From the NCBI RefSeq assembly GCF_030867145.1, contig NC_134434.1:8866001-8930000 (forward strand): DNA of 64,000 nt, given 5' to 3'. Positions within the stretch are counted from its first letter, which is position 1. Each line of letters starts with the position of its first letter. Position numbers and translations under genes: made by a program. This document shows, in pieces, positions 49,901 through 62,393 of the stretch. Below the pieces are notes generated by a model that searched no databases, was not told the origin of the DNA, and saw only the letters and a program-made list of their open reading frames with translations. The stretch comes from Opisthocomus hoazin. Taxonomy: Eukaryota > Chordata > Aves > Opisthocomiformes > Opisthocomidae.

Positions 49901-52900
49901 TTTGTCTTTTGTGCATTTCCATTGAGGATTCCTATAGGGATACAGCTGATCCTGACTGGAAGCAAAAAGCACTGAAAATAAGATAGGGGATGACTAGCTC
50001 TCCTGGATTGTCTGGAACAGTCTGAGCACACACAGCCTGCTATGGTGTACTAAAGGTAGTCTCTTAGGTGCTGTTTTGTTCCAGTCTTCCAGTCAGGCAA
50101 GATATTTTTCTGCCTTTGCTCATCAAGCTTACTCAGTTACTGCTGAAAAAGGAGTGAGGGAGGTCAGAGCCTGAGTCTTGAATCACAAGATTATGCTAAT
50201 TCGATATTAGGAACTTAATCTCTTGATTCCTGCAGGGCCTTGTGTAAGGCTTTCTGTCCTTGACAGAGAATAACTGCAGAACCGTAAATGGTGTCAGACC
50301 TATTCTAGTGTTGTTTTGGTTGTTCATCTTGAGTTAGAAAGTTAACTGTGTTTCATAATCTGAAGCTTGAATGTAATAGTTTGGATGCTCTGGGTGTGTC
50401 TGTTTCTTGCTGCACAACAGGATTTGTTGTGGTGGCTGGGAGAGGTGTTCTGAAAGAATGGTACCTGAGGATTATAAAACCCTTGTGACTTGATGCACCT
50501 TGTCTGGAAGTAGTTGTCAGCCCTTGACTTCCCTAAACCAGACCTGGCCCTCAGGACTGGTTTTACAGGTTGCTCTGGATTTGCCAGCTCTAGCGAGTAG
50601 GGCTTCTCAGTTGCATTGTGACTCATCTTGTCCCATATCACCATGCTGTTGCATGCTTTGTTTAGAAAGTCTTAAGTTTTAACTGTTAGATTAAGACGGG
50701 AGATAGACTGCTACAATTAAACCAAATGGAAGTCTCAACTGTGGTCTGCTCTTCAGAGGTTTGGTCCCCCACATCCTCCAGCTGGAACTCTTTGATGTGC
50801 TCTTGCTCTTGAGGATTACTCAAAGGTTGGGTGTAGTAATTTCCAGGTGGTGTGCTCAATGCTGAGTGACTTCTGGTTCCAGCTATTTTGCTTACATTTA
50901 ATTGAAGCTGAGTTTTGAGTCTACATGTAAATGTTCTTGATGCATTTTCCCTGAACTTAATGGGTATTTCCCTTCGTTTTCTACTCTGTAGGCTGGTTGA
51001 CTTCTTCCCTGTTCAGTTTGTTATGTCACTTTGTTGGCCTGAATAAATTAATGTTAAAATACTATGTAAGACATTGATTGTGTATCTATTCTGTGAAGCT
51101 GCCCATCTGTGATGCGTTTTGAATGTAATAGAAAGATAATACCGGCAAAGCTGTTGTTAAGTAACTTTGAACATGATGATCATACGTAAGATTATTGAAA
51201 CAGCTGCATTCAAAGTAGTGAGATGCATTTGGGTGTGCAGCCTCTTGTCTTCTGCTGTGCAGGCAGGTTGCTGAAGTGGTAAGGGTTAGGAGATGAGCAA
51301 GGATGTGTTGCTTTGCTGGGCTGTCGGGTAGGTTTCACTAGCTGATCTGCAGAGAGGTGGGTTCTCTTCGAGTGATGGGTGATTGGTTCCTGGTGGGGTG
51401 AGGCATGGGGGAAAGCCATATTTTTCCCCCCAGAGACTGGACTCCAGGGAGCACTAAGATCAGGGGAGTTTACCATGAGGCAGTATTTCAGCTGTTTTGC
51501 TTTTGACTGTAAAACAGCTGTTGCAGTGCAGATGGAATATACCAGCTCCTTACCAAGGGATGTCCTGGTGCAACTGAAATGACAGAGAGCTCAGGATAGA
51601 GTGTGCAACAAGAGCTACTGGAGTGTTATGGAGAAGGATAAATCTCATCAGTTCTCACTGTGTTGATGGGGAATATCCGGGGGCGATTTTCTCACCTTTT
51701 GTTTTGTAGTTTCCCCTACTAAGTTAGGCTGAAACTTTTGAATCTAAGACTTTTGAAAAAAATGCTGTGAGAATTCAGTCAGTTATCTGTCCGAACCGCA
51801 TCTGTCTCAGCATGGACAGTGTTCTCCTGGTCACCTTTTGCCGTTGGTGTGCTTGGAGGGGGGAGAAGCAAACTATTCTTCTCCTTAATTTCACGTTTTA
51901 CCACATTCTCAGCTGATGTCAGTTGGAGTTTCACATTGATGGCTGAAGGGGAGACCAGCATGAGACAGTTTCTTCTGCTGTTGAATCTAATTCTCTCTGA
52001 TTTCAGTGCTTCAGTGTAATGTACTGGTTAATTCTTGAAGGCATCTTACTTTGCTACAGACATCTGAGGTTTCCCTGCTAAAAGTGTTAGTCCTTCCCCC
52101 CCCCTCCTTTAGGAGCACCATGTTGCAGGGTTTCCTACGTGCTCTCTTTTGAAATTGCATGATCTTGGATGGATAAGAACTGAGACTTGCTGTGACAGGC
52201 AGTGATTGTCTTTTCCCAGTCCATCTTCTGTGTTTGATCGAGTGAATGTGTAATAAAGCTTCTCTTCTACTTGAATGTCTCAGAATTGCTTTTCTAGAGG
52301 AAAACGGGAAGAGTAGCATCTTGTCAAGAGTACCATCTTACTGTTTTTTCCCATTTCTCTATGCTAAGAGTCCTTCACTTATGTCTTCCTCTGCAGATGG
52401 CCTGTCAGCAGTTTGTGTTGTTTCTGATATGTGTCCTGCCTCACTGAAATGCTTAAATGTGGGTTGGTCTTCACTTTGTCTACTGCAGCAGCCTTTCTGT
52501 GTCTTTTGTTTTGTCCCTGGTCTCCAGAATCTGAAAGCTTCTGCTGGTTTTTTTTTTTAATTTTTTCTTTTTTAATTTGTCCGATACTAAGACAGGCAAA
52601 TTATTTGTCCTCAGATTATTTGCTTTTGAGCAGTATTTCATTCTGTTTGTTGCTCTGCATACATGGAAAGAAACTGACGTGTCCCCAGGGAAAGTACAGT
52701 CTAAACTGTAATAAACCATTTAACTTAGATAAGGGATTACAAAGAGCAAGTATTATGAAGGCATGTTCCAGATTGTCTCCTGAGGCACATGAAGAATGAT
52801 GTGCTCAAATTTAGCTAGTAAGATTGACTAATATCAGAATTAACTTTAATTACTTATCCTTTGTTTTTAAATTTTCAGGGCTGTGTTTAAGGAATAATGA

Positions 52901-55900
52901 ATGCATTGGAGCAGATTCTTTACCCGATGTCTAATACTGACTCTGTGAACTGTGCAATGGTTGTTGCTGGAGCAGGAGACTGTTGCTAGCTAGTTTAACT
53001 TCTTACTATTGCTCTGCATTGGTTTTGGAGGGGGTAGGCTGTTCTACGGATGCTGCAGTATTTTGCTCTTTATTGCAGGGAGTTTATGGAACAGCATGGT
53101 GAATTCTCTCCAGTGTGCATTTACATGCGAGACGAGGTAAGTCAGCTAAGTCTGCTTAACTGTCTCTTGTCCTTCTGTCCCTAAAAAATAAGAAAAACTC
53201 AGCTCTGCTTTCCAACCTGGAAAGTGTTTCTTTTGAACTTTCTTGAGAAGGGAAGTAGAAACATGTTGGTCTCTTCAAAGCATTACGTGTCTGTATGGAA
53301 AAAAGCTCTCTTGGAACGTAACCCTGGGCAGTTTAGACGTCTGAGCCCATAAAATGAGCTCAATGACCTGTTTGTGTTTTTCTTTCCAATTTCTTTTCAA
53401 GCTCGAGTCAAACCAGTGGTTTCATTTTAATAAATATTTGCTTTTCTCTGTGTTTTGATCTTTTGCTATTAATGTTTTCTTTAATATTTTGAATGTGTGT
53501 ATTATGGAATTTGCTCTCCCTAGCTGTCCCCTTCACTTCCCACTGACCTCTGTGGACAGATCATCTTTATTCTGGAACGCGTCATTACAGGCAGATGGGA
53601 ATGTATGTAATGAAGTCGACTGTCTTTCAGCTCAGAGATGTTGCCTGTGATTTAACTTCTGACATAAAAATAATGCTTTGCTGAGGTCAGATCCGTTCTG
53701 CATATATGTACGGGATGGAATTATATGTAGGTCATCTTCCCTTGAGATCATTTAACAAGCGATGAATTTGGTAAAGTGGTACAGGTGAATAAAGATGGAT
53801 TCAGGTCTCACTTCCAACTGCAGAAAGAGTGTGTTTTGAGCTGTTTCTGGTGTTGTGTAGTGTTTGCTTTCATACGGGCTTCTTTCCAGAATACTTTAAA
53901 TGCTTTCTCAGGTAGGTAGTTGCCATGATTACTCTTCTCTGTTTTTGTTGCAGATACCAGGAAAAGATGCCCTAGAGAAGACAACACTGAAGTCACTTGG
54001 CCTGACTGGAGGCAGTGCCATCATCAGGTTGGGAGGAGCAAAGTTTTTTGAATTCTTTATTTTTCCTTTCCACTCTGGTGGTGAATTTTTTTTTTTTTTT
54101 TTTTTTCTTCAAATACCCAAAACAGAAAAAAGGCATGAAAAAAGTTCAAAAAGACAAACATCGCAGCACTCGATAATTATTGCATTTGCCTGTTTATCTG
54201 AAACTGCTGCCCAGATGTGCTTCCCACAACTGCAGATTTTGGCACTGACCAGTCCTGTGCAGATTAAAGGGGCTTGTTTGCTGCTTCTCCCCCCCGCTGC
54301 CATGAGTGAAACAGACAATTCAAAGTTAAAAGTCCCTCTGAGAGGACCATCATCTACCACTTAATTCTTCCCAGCTTTGGATTTCAGACATGAAACTCCC
54401 AGTCCTTGCAGTGCCTCCTGCTGACTGTTTGGGAGGGCGAGGCGGGGTACAATGACAGCCTTTCTGTGATCTTCTAGCCAGTTCTTCGCAGTATATACAA
54501 AAGGCAGGAGTGATCAGAAGCTGTGCTTTACAACTGACTGCTGTTTTTTCCTGGAAGGCAGTTTTCTTCCTGTGGGGCGGGTACTTCCTGTTCTGTTTTT
54601 TTTTTTTTTTGCACAAACCCCTGACCCCCCACCTCTAACTTCAGGGCAACTGGAGCTTGTTCTTTTGTGAGGGTCTGGAAGAAGCAGATCATTAAATTAG
54701 GGATATATTTGAGTCTAGCTGTCTTGTTTGTGTCATGGTCACATTGAGAATGGGGAGGGCAGTACTGTTGGGATAAATGATTTTGGTTTTATTCCTTTTG
54801 GTGTCTTATTTAAAGAGTTGTCATGAAGAAGTGCAGTTCATCTGGTCGGGAGGAAGCTGTGGGTGCCACGGTGCAGTGTAACGAGCCGACAGTGAGGCCA
54901 GGCTCTATTGAAGGAGCAGTGGATGTACCCCTACCTCAAGCAAACACATTCCCAGAGGACTTGGACCACAGGGATGTGGCCACGTCTTTAAACAGCTGCA
55001 CAGACAAGCAAGACTCAATTAGAGAATCTCATGTCCGCTTGGAGGAGCAGCGGCCTTCCTCAGAGCCTGAGTCTACCCCATTTGTCCCTTTTATTGGAGA
55101 TGAACAGTGTCTGGGGGACTCTTCTGTAGCTCTACCGCCTCTTGGGTTAGATATGCCATCTTCAAAGCTGCCAACAACTTCTTCCAGCCCTGGAGGCCCT
55201 TCTAAGCCAAAGAAGTCTAAGAACAGCCAAGAACTGCAAAAGGAGCAAGAACAGGTAAGGGAAAATTTGTTTGCAATGAGGGCTTTTTTTATCCTGCCTT
55301 GCCTGAGGCTGAGCTTCTACAAGGAAGAAGATATGTCCATGTTTAAGACTCTTTCCCCTTAATATAGGATTAGGTGCCTTGGTAACATACAGATCTTCGA
55401 AGAGTTCAGTAAGGAAGTATTGCATTTTGGACAGTTTACTATAGGAAGTATGAAGGATAGGAATTTAAGAATTTGCTGTCCAGAGGCAAACAAAGCTTTG
55501 AATCTTGAGGTATCCTTGATAGATGGTTCTAATGGAGGCAACACAACTGCAATAAAAGCACAGTCCAGAAGAGCCTCAATGTCCGTGCCTCAAATTTCAT
55601 GCAAATTTCATTAACAAATGCCCACTTTGTCACCTGAGCCCTCGGTACTTGTCCTTCTTTTAAAAATTGGTATCTGCTGTGTAGTTTTGCTAAAGATGAG
55701 CAGAGTTTGGTCAGACTAGTGTTGTTGTAATACCCTGAAGGTGCTTACTGCTTGTTGTGACTGACTTATCTCCCAGATCACACAGAAGGTATAAGCTTAG
55801 TAGAGTTTTATATATGGAAAGGGATAACTTTTCTAGCTTGTAGGATTGTCCTGGAGCAGAAGCGGTCTTAATAGGTTTGTTGCAACTTGATCCCATGACT

Positions 55901-58900
55901 TCCAAGATCTGAGAAGCTGGTCAGAGTTTCTAACTCTTAGGTAGTTGTAAGGTGTGCTCAGATTTCTCATCAGAGCCTTTCTGTTGATCATGGAACTCCA
56001 TAGTAAAGCTATTGTAAAAGCAGTACCCCATGCTGGTAGTTGTTAACATCTGCTTCCTCAGAGTTCCTTCTGCCTGTGGTCTCTCTGACTTACAGTTTAA
56101 CTCTTTCGGTGGCACATGTGGTAGAATGTAAGGGGTATAGATCTAGGAAAGGAATTTTTCAGCTACAGTCGCATCTTACTTGCTAGGAGTTCAATATTGA
56201 GGGGAGGGGAGAGGTCTGCACCTCTTACTTTCAGTCTAATCCCATCCCCTCTCTTTTCTTAGTATTGTAGATGAAGCAGAAACCTTCCATCCTTTTCCTT
56301 CTCTATTTCTGCTTGCATGTAAAAGTGTCTTCTGTCTTGCTCAAAAATATCCTGCTTCTTAAATAAAGTCTACCTCTCTCTAATCCTTTTCCCAGGGAGA
56401 CAAACTGCACATCTCTCATCATTGTTGGTGTCCCTGAAGTATAACTGTATTGGTAAAAATAGAAAATGCTTTAGCCCGTGTAGAGATACCAGAACTTGAT
56501 GGCTCAAGAGTGCTGTGATGCCATCACAGCATGGCCTTTGAATGGTGTTAAGTATGCTTTCCGTAGGGCAGCTGTATGGAATTGAATTCCTTCAGCAAGG
56601 TTGGATATGTCTGGCAAGTAGTGTAAAATGAAGTACAGGAGGCATTAAATTCATAACTTACTCCACATTATTGCCCCCTGGGAGTTTCACTTCCTGGATT
56701 CTCTGTGAGCGGCTCTTTCCCTTGGCCCTTCACTGCACATATCATCACTAGGGCTGGCTTTAGTGTTGAGAGATGCCCTTCATTAGTACGTCCTAGAGTT
56801 GGAGTTTTGGTTCTGATCCAGCCACTGGATTAAACAATGGAAAGCCCTAAGTAGAAGGAAAGGGTGCCTGATGGGATTCTAAGGGAGCTCAGTCCAGGAG
56901 GAATTTAGCAAGACTATGTACATGGTCTCATGTTGATGAAGAGATTCTACCTTGGTTGACTTCTTTGTGGTTGCAGTCCATTCTTGATGAGTTTCTGAAT
57001 TGTTTAGGATCAGAAGCCAGACTCTGGAAGGACTCTGGAGCAATTACAGATGTAGCAGAAAGAGGCCTTGCCAACCCAGTGATGAATATTTCAGTGTATT
57101 AGAAACATGTTTGGGTCCATCTAATCAGTGTTATTTAACCTTTTGGAACAGACCCTAAGTGTGGAGCACTAAACAGTAGGCTGCGTGATTTGTGTGGTTT
57201 AATGTGTTGCTTGCTTCAGTCACACTTCAATCTATGAGGGGTTAGGAAAGAAGGAGTTGCAGTTGTGTCTGAGAAGGAAGGAAGGAAGAGTTGTGAGGGT
57301 TTGTGGTGGTATTCTTCACCAGTCCTGTGGTCCACACTTCTCTGTGTGCTGGCTGGAGAGGCAGAGCTCATTTTATCATTTTACTGGCTACAGCTTAATG
57401 TGAAGTTGCGCTGTTGGGCACAGAGCTGAACAGCGGTGGCCTAAGGCCTCTCGTGATCCGGTATCTTTCTCAGAATTGCAGTGCAGTTCAGACCACTCCA
57501 GGGCACTTCTGGAGCCAGCCTCCCTTCCAGTTTGAGAGCAGCCTTGGAAGCAGCTGCAGATTCTGTTGGGGGGGTTCTGCGCTTGTGTTAAACAGCATGT
57601 GATTTTTGACTGCTGCTTTCAAGCCCTTTGATCTCTGGTGCTTCTGCTGCTGATTGATTACATTTTATTCCCTCCTCCATTCCTGCCATCCTCCGCTCTC
57701 CTTGCTCTCAGCAGCAACAGCAGAGCAGGGCTAGCCACATGGCATCTGCTTTTTGTCCCTTTTCAGTCCTGAGGAAAAAAACCAAAACAAAACAAATTAT
57801 TTTTAAACATCAAAGGTCCATTTTTGTAAAAGAATCTTCCCATTAATGCTTTGCCTGTGTGTGGTTTTTGAAGCTGGAGAGAGAGGCTGGATAAAATCTG
57901 TGCCGGCGTCCCTTCGTTTCTTGGTCTAAAGATGGTTTACAGACAGCTGCATGCTGACTTTGATGTCAGAACATTAATTATTAGAAAGTAACTTTACACC
58001 AGATTCCCCAGGAGATTAGAGCTCCCTGAGGTGGTGGGAAGGAGGTGGGTCTCCAGGGAGAGCTTGCTGCTGTGGAAAGCACAATAGCCACTACTTCACT
58101 TAGCATGGAAAAAGTTTTTCTCTGCTTACCTGCTTACTTAGGTCTGGGGTGGTTACCATAGAGTGAACTGCATTCTTCCTGACACCTGGCTTTATAGTAG
58201 ACTACCTCATAGACACTGCTGTGAGTACATGGCTTCAGCCTGCTGGTGAAGAGCACTTAACATCTCAACTTTGGCAGCAGCAGTAGAGACTTTGAAGAAT
58301 GAAAGTGACAAACCGTAACACAGCACCTCTGGCTCCTGAAAGGTATCGCTGACAGAAATATGACAGCAAAATGCACAGCTTGCTGTCCTCCAGGATTACG
58401 AAATGGAAGGCAGAAACTGCCAGGTGGTGGCCATTTATTATTGGAGGAGGTGGTTACCTTTTGTCACCGTTGCAGGAAACACTAGATGTGTAGTGGACTG
58501 GGAAGAGAGTCGGTGTACCTGGTAGCTTCCTTTTTGTAAATTGCCGCGGGAAGGTGGTTCTGGGATTCCGTCTGTGCTTTAGGATTGTTGGTGACACATT
58601 AAAATAAGGCTGTATTGAGAGTACTCCGGTTGAGAGATGCCTAACTGGAATACGTAAGTGAGCAAATGGTAACGGATGAGGAAGGGGGAGCAGGATGATG
58701 GCTGGACTCCGAGGAAAGAGAGAACTGGTTGTGCAACAGGAATGGTTACTTCTTTCTCTCTGAAGAGTGTTTCTGACGTCTGTAAGGAGGTGAGATATAT
58801 GGTTGATTCCATGGTATGTTAAATACATGGCAGAAGAGATATTACGATGATACGATGTAGTAGTGTTTGCATCCTGAGTGGCAAAATGATGATGTCTTTT

Positions 58901-61900
58901 GGTTGTTAAGCAGTGCTTAGTAGACACCTTGCGCTGCCCTTCTTTGATCAGACCCTGTTGTGCAGTTCTGGAATTGAGTTGCAGAAATGCTGAATCAAAC
59001 CACCTGAATTAGGTTTCACAAAAACTCACTTGTTACAACTCTCTCCAGACATCTCAGTGTTATTGGGGGCTAGCTGAATGTTTAATATTAGGGAATTCTT
59101 GCACTAATTGTGTATTTTTGCAATCTTGTTAGGCGTGCACAGATCTGCTGCTGCTTCTGTATGGTAAAGTATGTTTCTTCGCGTTAAGTAGTAGCTAAGT
59201 AATGTGTCTTGGTGTGGAAGTTAAGATACTCCGCATTCAGTGTTGGCTGGGGAAATGGATAAAATTGCAGACTTAGGAGCTAAAAGGTAGCTGTGTGTCT
59301 GTGCAGGGCCCGTACAGGTGTGCTACAGAGAATTAAATGGGGACATCTTGGCTGGATGCAAGTTGGAGGTCAAGAATAGGGCGTTTATGTCTGGAAAGTA
59401 GTGGATTTTGTATCACTGTGTAAGCAGTTGTGGTAGGATGGGAAGTGGCTCTAGAGGGGAAGTTCTGACTGCCCATTTGCAGTACCTTGATGGCGATGGA
59501 GACCCACTTGTTTGAACAAAAATTTCTGGAAAGCAACGTGTGAATGACAGTCCTAACGTGCAGTGAACGCACAGTGAGGAAGAGGGGGGAACACTTAGGA
59601 CTGGCATATATGTCTGCCTTCTGCTATGTCGTGATTTCTGATGTCTTGGTTAAAGTCTTTAGCTACTACCACGGTTTGGGCAGTGACTGATGCTTTTCCT
59701 GTGAAATATGACTACTCTTAGGGTTAGCTAAAGCGCTTGCTAGAGCCAATACTAAATGGTGAGTTTAGGATTTGCAAATGCAGACATAGGAATTCTCTCC
59801 ATCATATCCCAGCACCCTTCACAACATGTACCTGATTACTGGGGAGGCCTGATTAATTCTTCTCTGGCCTCTGACATTGACCTGATCTTACCAGGCCAGC
59901 TGCTGGCAGCAGTTAGGACTGCTGTGCAATGGGCTCTTTCCCAGAGGGTGGCTCTGCACCCTCGGGATCACTCCCCAGACGCTGGGCATTCCTCCCCCTG
60001 AGCCCCAGGAAAGCTGCAATCAGGCTCCTTCACCCTCTAGTTACAGCTGACCCTGCTCAACTTTCTAAAAGTAGCCAAGGGTCCCACCCACACAACCTCG
60101 CTCTTTTTATTTCTCAAATTACCCTTTAGTGCCCACAAGCAGAGCGAACATTGCCTTGTAATTTGTGTTGTGCTTTGACAATTGAGGGAGACTCCTGTTC
60201 CCAAGGGGCCTGTGCCTGGGGGAAGGGAAGGTGGATGGGACAGATGGAGGGAGGACATTTGGGCGTTAATTAGAATTGGAAAGAGTACAGGAGGAAATCA
60301 GGGGAGAAGAAATGGGTGTCAGGTTTGTTCATAGAGGCTAGAGCTGTGTTAGGCTGGCAACTGGCTGTAAAGAAATGCTGTATTAACTGTCAAAGTTTTT
60401 GTTTTCGTGGGGCTCTTCAGTCATGGACAGCTTCCTCCCCTGCATCTCCTTTGGCTTGCAGTACGCTATTCTGTTTGTTTCCAAGCTTTGTGCCTTTAAA
60501 CATTTCTGTGATTTAAAAAGTTTGGATTGTTCAGAAGCCAATAGGTGTAACTGCCTCTTGTGTGTTTCGCTCCAGTAGTGGTTTGTATTCATATACTGAC
60601 ACAGCTGCTGCTTTTGACATAAGGGAAAGTAGCCAGTATCTAATGTTTTCTAAATTGGGAGGGATACACAATGTCATCCTTGCTTCAGAGACAGCAAATG
60701 CTGTTTGATAGCTTGGGATGGGGGTGTTTGGGTTGGGCTTTTGGCGGGTTGTGGGTTTTGGTGTTGTTTTTTGTTTGTTTGTTTTTTAATAGCTGCAGCC
60801 ACAGTTATAGGCCAGGACACAACTGTGCTGAAAGGTTTGCCACCATGATCTCTGTCTCCCAGTTCTGGGCTCTGGAGTTGGGGGGAGCAGAAGGGCCAGG
60901 CTGCCTGTGCCCTGCTGTGCAGGTGAGAGGGGTATCTCAGCTGTTGGAGGTCTGTGTGCTGCTTGAATGGCCTGTCCGCAGCAGCTGGGGTATAGGGAAA
61001 GTTGCTGATAAATGTATTAAGTACCTTTATTGCAGCTAATGCATACGGTGAACTGCTTTCCTCCATTTGTCTGCTTTGCCTGCAGCAAAGGCTGATTTCA
61101 GTGCTAAGTACTTTGTAAGTGCAAAACAAAAGAGTTTTTACTGTCTTGGAGCTTTATGCACACCAGAAGCCAGGTTAAAAATTTGAAACGTGTACAGTGA
61201 AACCCTGCAGTGGCTCAGTTCAGAGAACTCAACAGGTCAAAAACTACTTTACCAAAACAAAGGATTGCTCTCTAGAGTAAGAAGTGGAGTGAGCCCTGGA
61301 TGGGAACTAGTGCTGTTCATTCTGTGGCAAGAGAATGTGAAGCGGAGAGAACAGAAGATATGGTGTGAGTCAGGAGTGCATGGCAGATGACAAACTTAAA
61401 AGGGCAGTTTATAGTCTGTAGTATGAAGAATAGCACCTGTGTAAGTTATGTACTGCCTGTAGAATGGTGATTACCATCATTTGATTTTGCTTTATTTCCA
61501 TTTTTGGTTAGGCTGGCAACTGGCTGTAAAGAAATGCTGTATTAACTGTCAAAGTTTTTGTTTTCGTGGGGCTCTTCAGTCATGGACAGCTTCCTCCCCT
61601 GCATCTCCTTTGGCTTGCAGTACGCTATTCTGTTTGGTTCCAAGCTTTGTGCCTTTAAACATTTCTGTGATTTAAAAAGTTTGGATTGTTCAGAAGCCAA
61701 TAGGTGTAACTGCCTCTTGTGTGTTTCGCTCCAGTAGTGGTTTGTGTAATCACTTCAGGTGGGAAGTGATTACATACTGAGAGAGATTTGGAGTAGAGCA
61801 GAGAGTTAGGTTGTGGTCTTGGGACAGAAGCAATTTCTGAGTGCTTGTAACTAGATAGAAGTATGGTTCAGCTGCAAAATATCTTTGTAAGTGAAGAGAT

Positions 61901-62393
61901 TCCACAGGCACTCCTTGGAGAGGAGTTATGTCTCCTTAAGTTAGATGACTGCTGAGGTTATTACCCTGGGCTTCCTATGCTGACAGTGGAGAGCAGTTAA
62001 CTGCTAGGGTGTGACTCACCCGACAATATAGATTGCTCCTGCTTACTGGGGGGAATTGTGCCCCAAGCTCTATCAACTATAAAGAATGAGAACACTAACA
62101 AGCTCTATATCATTAGTATAATCTTAGTGACATGAATGCCACACTGACTGTCTTTCAGTTTGCAAATACTGTCCTTGTACTTTTTTCAGGAACCTTATAG
62201 CATAAGCAAAGCAATGCATTTAAGACTAATCAAAGCTCATTTTTGTTCTGTAGCTTGTAGAACGAGAGCCACTTGTGTGTCACCTAGACCTACTGGAACC
62301 ACTTCCTGCTGGCCGAGAAGACCTTCCTGATGAGTTTTTTGAAGTCACAGTGGATGATGTACGGAAACGTTTGGCACAGCTGCAGAGTGAGAG
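40294..62393 (+). CDS. ASPSCR1: ASPSCR1 (TUG/ASPL/UBXD9), N-terminal part, coding exons 1-8; continues past right edge
   Basis: Tether that retains GLUT4 storage vesicles in the absence of insulin, and a UBX-family p97/VCP cofactor. Coding exons: 40294-40392, 40467-40522, 41402-41516, 46303-46403, 53079-53136, 53954-54027, 54816-55254, 62254-62393; about 360 residues, phase continuous. Residues 1-90 form the TUG-type ubiquitin-like domain (VSVLAPSGRRVTVRVGPGTV, then KFQRSVLDLSLQWRFARLPN). Residues 91-170 form the second UBL-like region (VRVALQLDDGSRLQDTF, LKSLGLTGGSAIIRVVMK). Exon 7 encodes a low-complexity linker ending SSPGGPSKPKKSKNSQ. Exon 8 carries LPDEFFEVTVDDVRKRLAQL, as in human. The UBX domain is beyond the window. 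Start: ATG at 40294 in AAGATGG context, aligned to human residue 1. Exon 8 ends at an apparent GC donor (AG|GCAAGG). Other junctions are GT-AG. Confidence 0.97.
41517..46302 (+). other. ASPSCR1: ASPSCR1 intron 3
   Basis: 4.8 kb intron bounded by ACG|gtatgt and ctgtag|GTT. It holds the CR1 LINE fragment at about 45085-46066. The rest is unique-looking AT-rich DNA with no exon recognised. Confidence 0.85.
45085..46066 (+). mobile_element. CR1 (chicken repeat 1) LINE fragment, reverse-transcriptase region
   Basis: Non-LTR retrotransposon copy in ASPSCR1 intron 3, sense orientation. The clearest part (45737-46050) reads as the CR1 reverse transcriptase: ENYRWVSLTLIPGKVMEHL, ISRHVNNRKILRSSQHGF, SCLTNLISFCDK, then after one stop LDFSRAFDTVSHRIL, equal to the family motif LDFSKAFDTV. 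The upstream part (WMNKELLTKLKHNMEG..., 45220-45540) matches the inter-domain region but has several frame breaks and internal deletions. The copy lacks the endonuclease domain and stops within the RT, so both ends are missing and it cannot move. The level of decay suggests an old insertion. Confidence 0.85.
46404..53078 (+). other. ASPSCR1: ASPSCR1 intron 4
   Basis: 6.7 kb intron (AG|gtgagc ... ttgcag|GG). No exon, RNA gene or mobile element is recognised. An AP-1-like TGACTCA occurs near 48944; no wider context supports a function. Confidence 0.8.
53137..53953 (+). other. ASPSCR1: ASPSCR1 intron 5
   Basis: Short intron (GAG|gtaagt ... ttgcag|ATA). Nothing further is recognised. Confidence 0.85.
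54028..54815 (+). other. ASPSCR1: ASPSCR1 intron 6
   Basis: Short intron (AG|gttggg ... ttaaag|A). Contains a 21 bp poly(T) run at 54086-54106 and another near 54597-54610. The donor is weaker than its neighbours. Confidence 0.8.
60348..60586 (+). repeat. Intronic direct duplication, copy 1
   Basis: 239 bp block in ASPSCR1 intron 7 that recurs 1159 bp downstream with a single visible mismatch (T at 60478, G at 61637) and no indel. No family is recognised and no terminal inverted repeats are seen. It includes a plausible but unproven splice acceptor (GGCTTGCAG). Confidence 0.92.
61507..61745 (+). repeat. Intronic direct duplication, copy 2
   Basis: Second copy of the 239 bp block, same orientation. 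Its 3' edge abuts a perfect 11 bp inverted repeat, after which ATACTGA appears as it also does 6 bp beyond copy 1. The identity of about 99.6 percent points to a very recent event or an assembly artefact. Confidence 0.92.
61746..61773. repeat. Perfect inverted repeat, 11 bp stem with 6 bp loop
   Basis: GTAATCACTTC at 61746-61756, loop AGGTGG, then its exact reverse complement at 61763-61773. It lies directly at the 3' boundary of duplication copy 2 and is absent at the matching place beside copy 1. Confidence 0.88.

Larger units (their letters stand above)
55255..62253 (+). other. ASPSCR1: ASPSCR1 intron 7
   Basis: 7.0 kb intron (CAG|gtaagg ... ctgtag|CTT). Holds the 239 bp duplicated block (60348-60586 and 61507-61745) and the hairpin at 61746-61773. 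The exon 7 frame stays open for about 35 codons into the intron before a stop, so intron retention would give a short novel tail. Confidence 0.85.

Noticed and set aside
60316-61675. Two short frames encoding the same peptide (GWQLAVKKCCINCQSFCFRG...)
   Set aside because: Both come from the non-coding duplicated block within an intron; identity reflects the DNA duplication, not a protein family.
60348-61745. Duplication pair read as the two ends of a small LTR element
   Set aside because: The repeats lack TG...CA ends, there is no primer-binding site after copy 1 or polypurine tract before copy 2, and the flanking 5 bp differ.
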